A stretch of 64,000 bases of DNA from contig NW_025944795.1 of NCBI RefSeq assembly GCF_000764305.2, forward strand, positions 1,838-65,837, written 5' to 3'. The translations under genes were made by a program, and so were the position numbers. The notes beneath the pieces were generated by a model. It made no database searches. It had not been told where the DNA came from and worked only from the letters and a program-made list of their open reading frames with translations. This document shows positions 20,793 to 30,235 of the stretch, piece by piece. Positions within the stretch are counted from its first letter, which is position 1, and each line of letters starts with the position of its first letter. The DNA is from Hyalella azteca. Its lineage: Eukaryota > Arthropoda > Malacostraca > Amphipoda > Hyalellidae.

Positions 20793-20944
20793 GTGAGTTT
20801 GCAATAATTATTTCAAAGATCCAATGCTCCTAATTTATCCAATATCAAATTTGATCTTGGAATATCTTTTTTTTCTTATTCAGGATTATTAGTTGGCACA
20901 ATTGATCCTGTACCGTCGGTTTTAGAATTCGGAGAAAACGGTAA

Positions 20945-21935
20945 AATCCAATCCCTTTTTTACAATACTTCTCTTTAACTTCACTTCTTGTTTGTTTGTC
21001 TGTCTGATACAAATCTTATAATCGATATTTAACACCCTTCTACCAGTACAATCGATCTGAAATTTTGCACAGTTGCATAAAATCTGAGACAATGCATGAA
21101 ACAATTGACAATAAATGATTTTGAAAATTTAAAAATGTTATTTTTGATATTAAAAAAGTGAAAAAAAATTTTTGTCCGCTACATATCTTATAATCGATAT
21201 TTAACACACTTCTACCTGTCCAATTGATCTGAAATTTTGCACACTTGCGTAAATCGGCGACAATGCATGAATCAAGTGACAGAACGAATGATTTTGAAAA
21301 ATTCGAACAAATTTTCAAATTTTAAAATAAAATTTAAAAATTATTTTTTTTAATATAAGGTAATAAATTAGAAATTCATTGTACATGTGTAACATAGGAG
21401 ACACTGAATTCTTTAAAACTGTTGTCTTTAAAAAGTAATATTTAATCGCATATCATTATTACAACCGTTTTCTTTAACTTCACTTCTTGCTGTTTGTCTG
21501 TCTGTCTTCTACAAATCTTATAATCGATTCTAACACACTTCTACCTTTCCAATCGATCTGAAATTTTGCACACTTGCGTAAAGTTGGAGACAATGCATGA
21601 ATCAATTTACAGAATAAATAATTTTAAAAATTAAAATTTTTTTATTATTAAAAAAAAGTGGAAAAATAATTTGCCTGCTACAAATCTTATATTCGATATT
21701 TAACGTACTTATAGCTGTCCAATCTATCTGAAATTTTGCAGACTTGCGTAAAGTCGGAGACAATGCATGAATCAATTGACAGAATAAATAATTTTGAAAA
21801 TTTAATTTCTTTTATGTATTAAAATAATTAAAATATTTTTTGTATTCGAAATTAAAATTAGAAATTCATTGTACATGTTTTACATTGGAGACACTGGATT
21901 TTTTAGAAGTGTTGTCCTTAAAAAGTAATTTTTAA
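20945..21935. repeat. About 490-bp tandem dimer with internal about 190-bp subrepeats
   Basis: CTTTAACTTCACTTCTTG at 20972 and 21473, and AAATTAGAAATTCATTGTAC at about 21365 and 21855, mark two long units. Within each unit, ATCTGAAATTTTGCACACTTG-type blocks occur twice (four in total, near 21055, 21225, 21555, 21725). Origin unknown, probably TE-derived. Absent from copy 2. Confidence 0.75.
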
Positions 21936-22059
21936 ACGTGTGTTATATATTTTAAAAACAATCTAGCGGTGAATCATCAATTAGAGTCTTTTAATATAAA
22001 TAAAGTGATTATTGGGCTCAGCTTTTTTATTAAAGTATTTATTATATTTTCCATACCAG

Positions 22060-22167
22060 GCAACTGCACTTCGGAGCAATTCAAGTGCAGTAACATCGCA
22101 TGCAAGGAGCAATGGGCGATGTGCAATGGCAACGACGATTGCGGCGACTACAGTGACGAAATAAACT
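22060..22167 (+). CDS. LDLa module, intact
   Basis: 108 nt, acceptor TTTCCATACCAG, donor [24 protein letters not shown], then [16 protein letters not shown]. The copy 2 counterpart (33622-33729) has a TAG and no donor, so only this copy is intact. Confidence 0.8.
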
Positions 22168-22344
22168 GTGAGCTTCTAAAAAAATCATTTGGCTCAAGAT
22201 TGCATTGATTTATTTATTTTCATAGTTCTAATTTTTTGTCTACTTCAAGATTGATCCCAATGAGTTTGGGATTGAAATATCTTGTGTAAGAATTGCGTAT
22301 AGTATTATATGCTCTACTGTAAAATGTTCATTGGGTGCCCCCAG

Positions 22345-22520
22345 GTAACTGCACTTCAGAGCAATTCAAGTGCAATAATGGCGTCTGCAAAGAGCAATGG
22401 TTAGTGTGCGATGGCAACGACGACTGCGGCGACAACGGCAACGACGGCCTCAATTCCTTGCAATATAGAATATTGATTCTTATGTTTTCATCTGTGACTT
22501 GTGTTCTAATGTTGAATTGA
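22345..22520 (+). pseudogene. LDLa module with lost C-terminal part
   Basis: Acceptor [28 protein letters not shown], then [15 protein letters not shown]. The SDE-C end is replaced by LNSLQYR and there is no donor; the frame stops at 22520. Copy 2 (33927-34102) shares the same end, so the change predates the duplication, or this is a real terminal exon. Confidence 0.65.
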
Positions 22521-22608
22521 TGCTAGTGAATTGAGATGTAAATGCCGCATATTTTTCTGCATCAAGTCTGATTCGGTCCATCATAGGTGTTTTGTCGCCC
22601 ATCAACAG

Positions 22609-22763
22609 GCAGCTGCAGTTCTTGACAATTCGAGTGCAAGGCCGAGGGGCGCTGCCTGCCTTCCGTCGTGGTGTGCGACGGTGAGGCAGACTGCGAGGAT
22701 CACAGCGATGAACAAAAATGCACTGATGAATCCCTTGAAAACTTTCTTCAGAAGCAAGTCTAG
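22609..22763 (+). pseudogene. LDLa terminal module with TGA (copy 1)
   Basis: Acceptor CATCAACAG. SCSS then TGA (22623-22625), then [19 protein letters not shown] and [10 protein letters not shown], ending at TAG 22763. Copy 2 (34191-34372) has TGG (Trp) at the same place and is open, so the stop arose in this copy. Confidence 0.8.
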
Positions 22764-23067
22764 TGACTGTGTGTAATGTTTCCCGGATAACAAGATTTCG
22801 CAAACAAACGTGAAGCAGAATATTATTACAAATTAACTTGCAAGCACAGAATAACATTATATGGGATTAACTTTTCATAATTTTTATTATCCTCACAATA
22901 GTGAAGAATGCAGAACCAGCTCAGACTATTTCTGAAGAAAATTATCCATTTACTCTCATCAGTGACAACAGACTCACTAAAGATATTTTTTCATTGTCAG
23001 CATTTAAATCTGATCAACCTATTCTTATTAATATCATTCATAATCATCATAGCTCCATTCACCTCAC

Positions 23068-23129
23068 CAATGTCTGGTGCCGCCACTGGCCTCAGGCGCT
23101 GTCGTGCGCGCCGGATCAGCAGTAGGCAT
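23068..23129 (-). pseudogene. Gene A exon 1-like relic without signal peptide (copy 1)
   Basis: Matches the 3' end of gene A exon 1 and its intron: PTADPARTTAPEASGGTRH then donor GTGAGG, still phase 2. Homology stops where the signal-peptide codons should begin; an ATG at 23129 is in frame by chance or selection. The relic sits 3' of the RPTP stop at 25396, and no downstream minus-strand exons are seen for it. Confidence 0.6.
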
Positions 23130-23708
23130 AATTAATGGTTATTATAAAATATTGATTAACAAATTTTCTTCCCGATGAAACACAGTATTAAAAATTTGTA
23201 ATTTTTTTTGTTTTTATGTGAAAGGGGTTCAATACACGTTTAAAATGTTAAGTGTTTATTAAATTATTGAAATAGTTGTGAACGCCTTAAAACTAAGGTA
23301 CATGTGAATGACATAGTTAAATACTGGTCTATTATTCCGTAGATTTGAGTTCCCAATGTAGGCACTTGAGCACAACAGGTGCAATAAATTATAAAAATTG
23401 CATTTAACAAATGAAATACATTGGAAAATTAAGAAACCGACTGGAAAAACGATTTACATAAATGAGCAAGCTGTTAGAATTATAAAAAAAAATTGATGCT
23501 ACGCGTAAACGATTTTATAACTGTGATTATGGCAATGTGATTTAAACTGTGATTATGGAAATTAACACACTAAACCAGCAATGTGTTGTGTCTCATGACG
23601 ATCACGCATTTTAAACATGATTTGTAACTTTGAGTAGTAATAAACATAGAATATAACTAAATTTTCAAAGTTTTTTCAGCGAGTTTCAATTTTTTCAGCG
23701 GTTTTTCA

Positions 23709-23773
23709 ACGACTAATGGTCGGTAGCCGGCGTAGCTCAGCAGGTCTCCGTGTTGGCATTGGCCAGCAGTGGT
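23709..23773 (-). other. Short exon-like block conserved in both copies
   Basis: Acceptor-like CGTTTTCAG, then TTAGQCQHGDLLSYAGYRP in one frame; copy 2 (35359-35423) reads TTTGQCQHGGILSNAGYRP. More GC-rich than its flanks. No clear donor or family. Confidence 0.25.
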
Positions 23774-24682
23774 CTGAAAACGTTACAATAAAACGCTAAC
23801 AAAGTTAACTGCGTCACTAAACTAGACTCAATGATATCAATCGTTATCAGTGAGAAAGAAAGTCAAGAAAATCACTTCTTTATTCGATTTCTTCAATTTC
23901 AATGCATAATTTTCTTCCGAAGAACACAGCATATTACGATTCTTTCATTGAATGAATGTTAAAAAGTATAAATTTCTCCCTGTTGTTTGGGCCGCAAATT
24001 CGCAAAAAGTTTAATGGCAACGGAAATACCATAAAAAATTCACAATACCTCTATGGCGCTTCAATGTCCAGATACAACGTCATTAGTTTAAAAATTCTAG
24101 AATTCAGGGACAATTGAATCCAAAATCGGCAAAACATATGTTAAATCTAAATTAGCAAGCGAATTCCGTAGCAAAAAGCAGACAAACTTATCTATTTACA
24201 ATTTCAAGAAGTCGACATAAACAAAAGTGGCAGTCAAACTAGGCTTTGATTAAAAATATACAAGAAGCATGAAATTTGCAAAACGAAAGTGGAAATTAAC
24301 GCATTGCGAGTGTAAATTAAAATTTAATCTATTAATTTAAAATCTAATGCATTCAGTTGCATGCTAGGTACGCATTGATATATATCCAGTTCAGTAACTC
24401 CTCACTTCATGGTCCGTCAGTCTAAAATAGAAACTACTTGACTTTATGCCTACATACGGTGGCGCATATCGAGCATAAATGCATTTATAAACCAGTTTAG
24501 TTTCTTGAATTTGTCTTGAATTTTAATATGCATCTCAGCATGTAAACAAAACGTGTATATACTTGGATACAATTTACGCCAAACAAATAAAAAATAATTT
24601 TACAAATAAAAGCGTCGCACAGACTTGAAACGAATGTTACAGCTGTCAAGTCTCTATAGGGCACAATTTAGTTACAAGCCAG

Positions 24683-24827
24683 GGGCCATACTTTCAAAAC
24701 TCGCTAAGTGAACGTAAGTACTTACGCTCAATTTTCTTGTCTCTGATTGGCGGATTTTGCTTGCGTGGCCGTCAGTAATTGGCTGATGGACTTACGATCT
24801 CTTAACTTTTTTTGAAAGTATGGGCCC
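24683..24827. mobile_element. MITE (145 bp) with GGGCCATACTTTCAAAA ends
   Basis: Inverted termini GGGCCATACTTTCAAAA and TTTTTGAAAGTATGGGCCC surround an interior with GTAAGTACTTACG and GCCGTCAGTAATTGGCTGA. Copy 2 has an empty site near 36320 (AGTCAGTAAAG), giving a very short target duplication (about CAG). Confidence 0.8.
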
Positions 24828-24834
24828 AGGAAAG

Positions 24835-24945
24835 ACGGCACAATTTAGTCCCGTCCAGCAACGAAGACGATGACCGTCGCAAAGCCCAGTTCTTGAAAGT
24901 CAAGTTGCCCTCCAGTGACGTCAATCCCTCTCCACCTTGGCTGAA
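24835..24945 (-). other. Conserved open block 3' of the RPTP stop (copy 1)
   Basis: Open minus-strand frame SLEGNLTFKNW, with SSSSLLDGTKLC following; copy 2 at 36340-36440 is nearly the same. It lies after the RPTP stop codon, so it may be 3' UTR, an alternative last exon, or unrelated. Confidence 0.25.
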
Positions 24946-25178
24946 ACATATACAGATATTTCGATGATTCCTTCGCACTGTCTTAATTTTATTGTCAAAT
25001 TTCATTGGCAAATAAAATTTTGAACATCACCACAGGTGACTTTTTGTATGGTTTGTTTGATTTAAAACTCAGATCTCGGGCAGTACGGAGAATGCTATGG
25101 CTTATAAGCTTTAAATTTAAATAACTATTTCGTACGTTTGACTACAACTGGATCTTCAAATCTCTCTATCAATCGTTT

Positions 25179-25184
25179 TTTATT
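25179..25184 (-). terminator. Candidate polyadenylation signal of the RPTP copy 1
   Basis: AATAAA on the minus strand about 210 nt after the stop at 25396. Conserved at 36672-36677 in copy 2. The site itself is all the evidence. Confidence 0.4.
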
Positions 25185-25395
25185 TCACAACATCCCAGCC
25201 ATGTGAATTCTCAAAAAAAAAAAAAAATTACTAGAAATTAAATTTCTAAATTACTAGAAATTACTAGAAAAATTACTAGAAATTATTTTACTATTCAATA
25301 TCATTTACGTCTGAATAAATGTTCAAAATTACAACGTATTTTCCATTTCGTTCAAATTCCGAGTGCCACGACGCAAACTTACTGGGTTTTCGCTG

Positions 25396-25464
25396 TCAGT
25401 TTTGGTACACGCGGAAGTCGCTGAGGTAAGTCCTGGCTGCCTGAAGCATGCACTGCAGCTGCGC
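25396..25464 (-). CDS. RPTP last exon with stop (copy 1)
   Basis: Acceptor CCTTTATCAG; AQLQCMLQAARTYLSDF, then RVYQN and TGA at 25398-25396. This fits the D2 C-terminus (EQYQFCYQAALEYL...). Copy 2: 36868-36936, identical peptide. Confidence 0.8.
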   Translation of the reverse strand, partial: AQLQCMLQAARTYLSDFRVYQN

Positions 25465-25665
25465 CTGATAAAGGGGGCAAGATCAGGGGAATTGGGGATG
25501 TGATAATAGAAACAGTCACCTTTTTTGTCAGTTCATATCATCGATTTTATATTGGACATAGCTTTTGTATGCCCCAATGCTTTAAATTTGTATGGTTTTT
25601 GTAATTATTTGGAGAAAAGTTAGGCAAATAATCAATTTTGATTTGCCGGTAATTATGTTATTCAC

Positions 25666-25789
25666 CTCATTGATGATGAACTGCTGGCGCTTGACGGCGG
25701 TCCTGTAGACGTCGACGTCCTGCCGCTCCTTCAGCCTGTCGACGACGCTCAGGACGCCCGCTGCCAGGCCACAGGCAGTCACGCCATCC
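25666..25789 (-). CDS. RPTP D2 exon: degenerate P-loop (copy 1), 12-nt deletion
   Basis: Joins to read CGDGVTACGLAAGVLS, where the C-x5-R arginine is Ala. Then DVYRTAVKRQQFIINE. Copy 2 (37138-37273) has four extra codons (LRRY) in VKLRRYRQQF, which is the fuller family form, so copy 1 has an in-frame 12-nt deletion in the VYxTVxxLRxQR helix. Confidence 0.8.
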
Positions 25790-25951
25790 CTGCAATGAAG
25801 ACATTTTTCCTTCATTACATTTTGTTTGCGAATCAAAGATAATGGCGGGTGTTTTATCCTCCTGTATGAACCTTAATTCGTTCCCTCCGTCATACAATAA
25901 TTATTGATATAATAATAATGTGAAGGTAAGAATACTAATGCATGCCCTCAC

Positions 25952-26097
25952 CCGCAGACGAGCACAGTGGGCCCTGCAGACTTGTTGGGTGAGCTGCAGC
26001 AAGTGTCGGCAAGGCGGACCAAGGAACTGACGTCAAGAGGACAGGCCATCCCGCGAGGCCAGTCCATCACCTCGTACACTAACACTGCAGCTGATGT
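25952..26097 (-). CDS. RPTP D2 exon: WPR loop and P-loop start (copy 1)
   Basis: 146 nt, acceptor TTTCTGCCTCAG, donor GTGAGG. VLVYEVMDWPRGMACP gives the D2 WPD position as WPR; GPTVLVCG leads into the P-loop, split by the intron after the second nucleotide of the Gly codon. Confidence 0.75.
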
Positions 26098-26520
26098 CTG
26101 AGGCAGAAATTGAGGACCATCTTGATTTGTGATATAGTTTACGCTACATTTTGGCTAAAAGTTTGTTTTTCTATTTCAAGGCGCAGAATTTTTCAGTAAA
26201 TTCAACAAATAATACATAGATATAAATATATTATTTCATAACTATTAATAAGATTACAAATATATGAGATAAATTTTTCTTGCGTGATAGAATAGGCTAA
26301 CGGTACAACTTATTTCTAATGCATGCAATCCGAACAAGGTTTAGCGGTACAAGATACCAAGTTATTAGCAATATATACAATACCACATCACGGTACAACA
26401 AGTGGTCCATGGTTTACCAACAGAGAAAAAAAATTTGGTTTGCTACCGTGTTTTTTTCTCCAACACTACATTTAGCCAAACTGTTGTATTATTGTTCCAT
26501 TAGATAAGAATTGATCTCAC

Positions 26521-26649
26521 CGCGCCGACTGCGACAGAAACGCGATGGCAAATGAGGTGAGAAGCCGCGGCCATCTTGGCTACCGTCTTCACCTCCACCG
26601 TCGCCGCTCTCAGTGTAGCGCCGACTGGAGGGAGCAGCTCGGGGAAGTT
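26521..26649 (-). CDS. RPTP D2 exon (copy 1)
   Basis: 129 nt, acceptor GCTTATTTCAG, donor GTGAGA, phase 0-0. NFPELLPPVGATLRAATVEV, then KMAAASHLICHRVSVAV corresponds to the D2 strand region QYWP...I.V......R.F.V. Copy 2: 38009-38137, same peptide. Confidence 0.75.
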
Positions 26650-27256
26650 CTGAAATAAGCAAAATGAAAACTACTGCTTCTATCAGAGTATGTTGGAATA
26701 ATGAACAGGAAGAAAAAAGAGATAAAAACATTAGAGACTTGACTGGAAAAACCGCAATTTAAGGGTCTGAGTCTGAAGGATTAAAAGTCGAACTCAAAAT
26801 CAACGGACTCAGAATCAATCTCAAAATCAAGTCGAACTCAGAGTCAGTGGACGTTGGAGTATTGTGCCTTTAACATCGGTGACAACAGATAACATTTTTT
26901 CGCCAGTAATTCGAATTTTAGTGCGGATACAAGCTAATTGTTTGCATTTCATTTAGATGGTATAACAAAATTTTATTCGATCAGATCGAATTTAAATATA
27001 TAGGTTATTTTTAATTCTGAAAGTAAACCTTACACCAATAAGGGCGTTATCACGGACACAGCCCAATTTTTTGTTCTGTCCGAGGTGCAATTAAGGTCTT
27101 CAATGCTTCTTCAGGCTACGCACACTGAAAGGAACGCATCCAGTCATTGATGTGAATATCCTGCCATCCTGCATACAACAACCTGCTAAAGTACGGCCTG
27201 CTGAGTTTCCTTGTAAACTTGGAGAACACAGCACGTTACACAATGACTGCCTTCAC

Positions 27257-27430
27257 CTCATCGTACCGCGCGTTGAGCACCACAACAGCCGGGGTTTTTT
27301 GAGTGAGCACCAGGTTCCAGAAATGCTCCAAACGGCCTGGAAGAGGATGTTCCGTGACGATGTAGGCTCGATCTTTCTGGAGTCCATCGAGTAGTATTGC
27401 GTTGATGTACTGAGGTTGTCCGATAGCATT
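27257..27430 (-). CDS. RPTP D2 exon: substrate-entry segment (copy 1)
   Basis: Acceptor CTAATAACAG. YINAILLDGLQKDRAYIVT, then HPLPGRLEHFWNLVL and VVVLNARYDE: classic D2 motifs (YINA, PLP...FW, IVMLN). The donor may be GTGAAG here or GTGTAA 15 nt on; both are phase 0. Confidence 0.8.
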
Positions 27431-27751
27431 CTGTTATTAGGGAATAGTGCTGAATTAATCATTATCGTATCATCATTATTATTGTATGTGTATTATTAGC
27501 AATAATATCATTTTACGTTTAGAGCTTATCTCACTTTAGGTGTTGAAAATTTCCGTGAAGAAGTACAGGTGTACTTCTTACCTAAACCTAAAAGCTTGAC
27601 AATGCATAAGTGAGTTACTCGAGCAAGAGATACCGAGACAGCAACACTGTTCAAGGAAGTTTGAAAATAGGAAAATGAAGCACTGCAGCATATGTACTGA
27701 GAAAATTTTTCTCCTGCCTTGGACGATTTAATGTTTGATAGCTACGCTCAC

Positions 27752-28152
27752 CTGCATGGTGATTCGATATCTGTCCGCCGGCAAAACTTCCGGTGAACGG
27801 TTGCACGCGGTGTACTGTTTCGAACGCGCTTCTGAAAACGTCAGCGATGATGGCAGAGTATTAACTCCTGCAAGCCATTCGGGGCATTCATGCAGGAGCT
27901 GCAGAAACTTTCCATGGAATTCGTTTTCGCTTGTTAAAGTTTTGAAACCAAACAAGAGCTCGTCCAGCAGCTGGAGACAGAGTTGGAAGCGTTGGGGGCT
28001 GTCGACAAGACTAGCTCGGTCCTGTAGCACACCTTCTAGTACTGCTATAACGTCCAGTTTTCCGGAAGCCAGTAGGTGGTCGTAGCAGATCATGGTGTAG
28101 ATCACTGCGCCGGAACGACCAACCCCCGAGTTGCAGTGGACTACGGCGTGCA
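27752..28152 (-). CDS. RPTP D1 catalytic-loop exon and D1-D2 linker (copy 1)
   Basis: 401 nt, acceptor TTTTCACCAG, donor GTGAGC. HAVVHCNSGVGRSGAVI is the C-x5-R P-loop with Cys and Arg kept (canonical HCSAGVGRTG). LVDSPQRFQLCLQLLDEL follows at the Q-loop/helix position. The exon then runs into ACNRSPEVLPADRYR, the NRxxxxLPxDxxRV-type start of D2. Virtually identical to 39148-39548. Confidence 0.85.
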
Positions 28153-28284
28153 CTGGTGAAAAGTAAAAAGCGTCCGTTAAAGTGTATCTACCACAAACAT
28201 TACACTCGGTGACAATGAACCGCACGCAGCATGCATTCAAATCTGCATACCCACTGATGAATTGTTCAGTCCACACCAACATAC

Positions 28285-28426
28285 TTTTGGGGTGACTGGA
28301 GGCAATGTCCAGAAGCATGCTGGCGAGCGCGAGTGTATCGGATGGATCTCCTTGCTGCGGCCACGCGGCGTAGTGGTAGTGAGTGACGTCACGCAGCACA
28401 GACTTGCCTTCCACTTCCATCTTTAC
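28285..28426 (-). CDS. RPTP D1 exon with WPQ loop (copy 1)
   Basis: Acceptor CCCTGCACCAG, donor GTATGT. VKMEVEGKSVLRDVTHYHY, then AAWPQQGDPSDTLAL. The WPD general-acid Asp of PTPs is Gln here, which should weaken or abolish catalysis. In copy 2 only the last about 10 nt of this exon remain. The following intron happens to be open, so a simple ORF would wrongly include it. Confidence 0.8.
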
Positions 28427-28812
28427 CTGGTGCAGGGGAACAGAAATTGCTACACTGTTGTGAATAAATGAGTTGTTACTTTTCAAGTTACAATAGGAGT
28501 CTACAAATGTTATCGAAAGGTCAATCTATTACTTGAACTTGAAGTTGCGAACATTGTTGCATCTTAAACATAGAACTGAATTGCAGACGCTTCTTGTTTC
28601 GGAGTAAACTCAAGCAATGAAAGGTAACTAATTAAAAATGCCTTGTTTGAAGATTGAATCATTCCCGCAGTGAGTGGAACAGTAGGTCAAAAACCATTAG
28701 AATACTGAATGAAATCTGTGTTATCATTAAAATATATTTGTTAACTTGTCTCCCGTCACACGGCGTTACCTCACTGCACAAGGAACAATAATGAGATGCG
28801 TCTGAACTTTAC

Positions 28813-28935
28813 CTGGAGGCGAGAGACGTTGTAGCTCGAGGTGGTCTCGGTAGACAACATCGTGACCATCACAGATACCGGCGGATCTTGAAGCATCACC
28901 ACGCCGTCATAACTGAAGTATTGGCCACAGCTTTC
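28813..28935 (-). CDS. RPTP D1 exon: central beta-sheet segment (copy 1 only)
   Basis: Acceptor GTCTTCATCAG, donor GTAAAG, 123 nt, phase 0-0. ESCGQYFSYDGVVM, then MLSTETTSSYNVSRLQ matches the PTP region ...KCxQYWP...YG.I.V......Y..R.F. No counterpart in gene B. Confidence 0.75.
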
Positions 28936-28984
28936 CTGATGAAGACGAAAACCGTTAAAATTTATACTCTGCATTATGATTTGA

Positions 28985-29740
28985 TCATGTAGATTAGTTA
29001 CGCATCCTTCGAGTCTATGGCAAAATGCCTAATGTTCCAGAACCACATGGAATTAAATGGGATGAAATTAGGTCTACTATCTACTTAGGCTTACTTCGTT
29101 TGTATCTTATTAGGTAGTAACAATTACGGCCACAGACTCGCTATTTCATTTACGATTGCCTGGATGGAAATTTGCAGTTAATTCGTGTTGATGGAAATAT
29201 CGCCAGCGTCGCTTCAGGAAAGACAATGACCAACTGTCATGGTATTCCGATGGCCATCGACCATATTGGGTTTAACACAGCATAGAGATGAAAAATACTC
29301 AACTTGGATTGCAGTTAATGTCATAATATTATTGTTGAAAAATTTTTCTGTTTTTTTTTTTTTTTGATGAGTAAATTGGCGATTAAGTCACGAGTTTACT
29401 TAACGAAAATCCAAATTTTTCCTAAGTTAAATTTTTTATCTACTTCTGTCCTTCTATCGGTTCTCAAACTTGGAAATTGATTATCTAATGAATAACGTAA
29501 TGAGTTCATATGTATGGGATTACAAAAAAGAAACATAGACCAAAGGCCATCATTTCTAAGGCACGAAAATATTAGCCTTTAATCGTCATTCATGGCAAGA
29601 CAGAAAAACTACATTTGTACAAGCAGCAAATCAATTTTAGATGCAAACAGTACCAATACAATCATTGTAGACGCAAGGCAACTCACTGCGTTGTCCTCGA
29701 TGAAGTCCCCAATCATTATGATGACGTTCACTTGCTGTTC
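28985..29740. other. Unassigned sequence between RPTP copy 1 and the inverted TM exon
   Basis: No PTP exon is recognised here although the first part of D1 would be expected. A plus-strand stretch at 29120-29230 is open (FIYDCLDGNLQLIRVDGN) without family resemblance I can name. Poly-T at 29350-29365. Confidence 0.3.
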
Positions 29741-29743
29741 GAT

Positions 29744-30235
29744 GAGCATTTATATGCGCTGGAAATATTGTGACGTCGCCGTCATGATGTCAGCCCGTCT
29801 AAAACATGAGCATTTATATGCGCTGGAAATATCGTGAGGCTTTCAGTACATGGAGAAAAATTCAGCGGTTGAGATAGCGTGGTCTGAAACATTGAGAACA
29901 GGCATTCATATTTTTAAAATATTGTGATATCTGGCAAAACTGCTTCTTTATGGAGCGATCTGATTCAGTTATTTGTAGATCTTCTGTAATATCCATATAT
30001 CAGGAATTTATTCTGCCAGAGTTATTTTTTTCTGACAATTCGTGCGTTCTATGGGTGCACAATCTAATTATTTATTCCTATATTGTCACAGAAGAAGAAG
30101 AATTCGTCTTAGAAAACTTAGACCATCCAATCATCGCTGGCGGCAGCGGAGGAATGGAAGCTGTCGTTGCCTTCATCTTGTTACTGTTGGTGATCCTGGT
30201 GTTCGGGGGTTTTCTGACGTAATTTCAAAAAGGCA
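29744..30235 (+). pseudogene. Inverted copy of the RPTP TM exon region, broken
   Basis: Plus-strand copy of 47295-47800 (minus). It contains the exon tail SARLK, its intron and the TM exon 30092-30218 (EEEFVLENLDHPIIAGGSGG, then AFILLLLVILVFGG). The donor after SARLK is ATGAGC instead of GTGAGC, and the TM exon donor is GTAATT instead of GTAAGT. The inversion breakpoint lies inside the 64-bp tandem duplication found at 47.7 kb. Confidence 0.85.

Larger units (their letters stand above)
14313..22763 (+). pseudogene. LDLa module array 1 (plus strand), partly decayed
   Basis: At least ten single-exon LDL-receptor class A modules on the plus strand, each of the type acceptor-[2 nt]-xxx-Cys ... 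Cys-x-x-SDE-x-x-Cys with the donor inside the last Cys codon (T|GTGAGT). This makes them class 1-1 exons of 108-111 nt, as in LDLR, perlecan and corin families. Intact modules: 17575-17685, 20682-20792, 22060-22167. Others have lost a cysteine, frame, donor or have a stop. No signal peptide, TM or other domain was found upstream or downstream, so the parent gene is unknown. Modules alternate with minisatellites and TE insertions. I read it as a decaying extracellular LDLa protein gene; a functional isoform using only some exons is possible. Confidence 0.75.
25396..28935 (-). pseudogene. RPTP 3' part, copy 1: D1 remainder plus D2
   Basis: Eight minus-strand exons (28935-28813, 28426-28285, 28152-27752, 27430-27257, 26649-26521, 26097-25952, 25789-25666, 25464-25396) in consistent phase encode the C-terminal two thirds of a D1 tyrosine phosphatase domain, the D1-D2 linker and all of D2 to a stop. 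D1 has WPQ at the WPD loop and HCNSGVGRSG at the catalytic loop (Cys and Arg present). D2 has CGDGVTA at that place (no Arg). The N-terminal D1, TM and ectodomain exons are missing; to the right are unrelated sequence and an inverted TM exon. Either a truncated duplicate or half of a rearranged gene. Confidence 0.8.
16320..28980 (+). repeat. Segmental duplication II, copy 1
   Basis: Collinear with 31905-39690, same orientation. Copy 1 has extra sequence at 16919-17559 (TTAA element), about 18290-18615, about 18950-21975 (two LDLa modules plus repeats, absent from copy 2) and 24683-24827 (MITE). Homology continues through the RPTP 3' exons; copy 2 stops matching at 39690, inside the exon equivalent to 28285-28426. 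Confidence 0.9.

Noticed and set aside
27735..28085. Plus-strand ORF opposite the PTP exon
   Set aside because: Antisense shadow of the conserved PTP codons; no splice or domain support.
28155..28284. Continuous 252-codon ORF through D1 taken as one exon
   Set aside because: A GTATGT donor and TTTTCACCAG acceptor split it. The middle (CCVRFIVTECNVCG) does not match any PTP and is an intron without stops.
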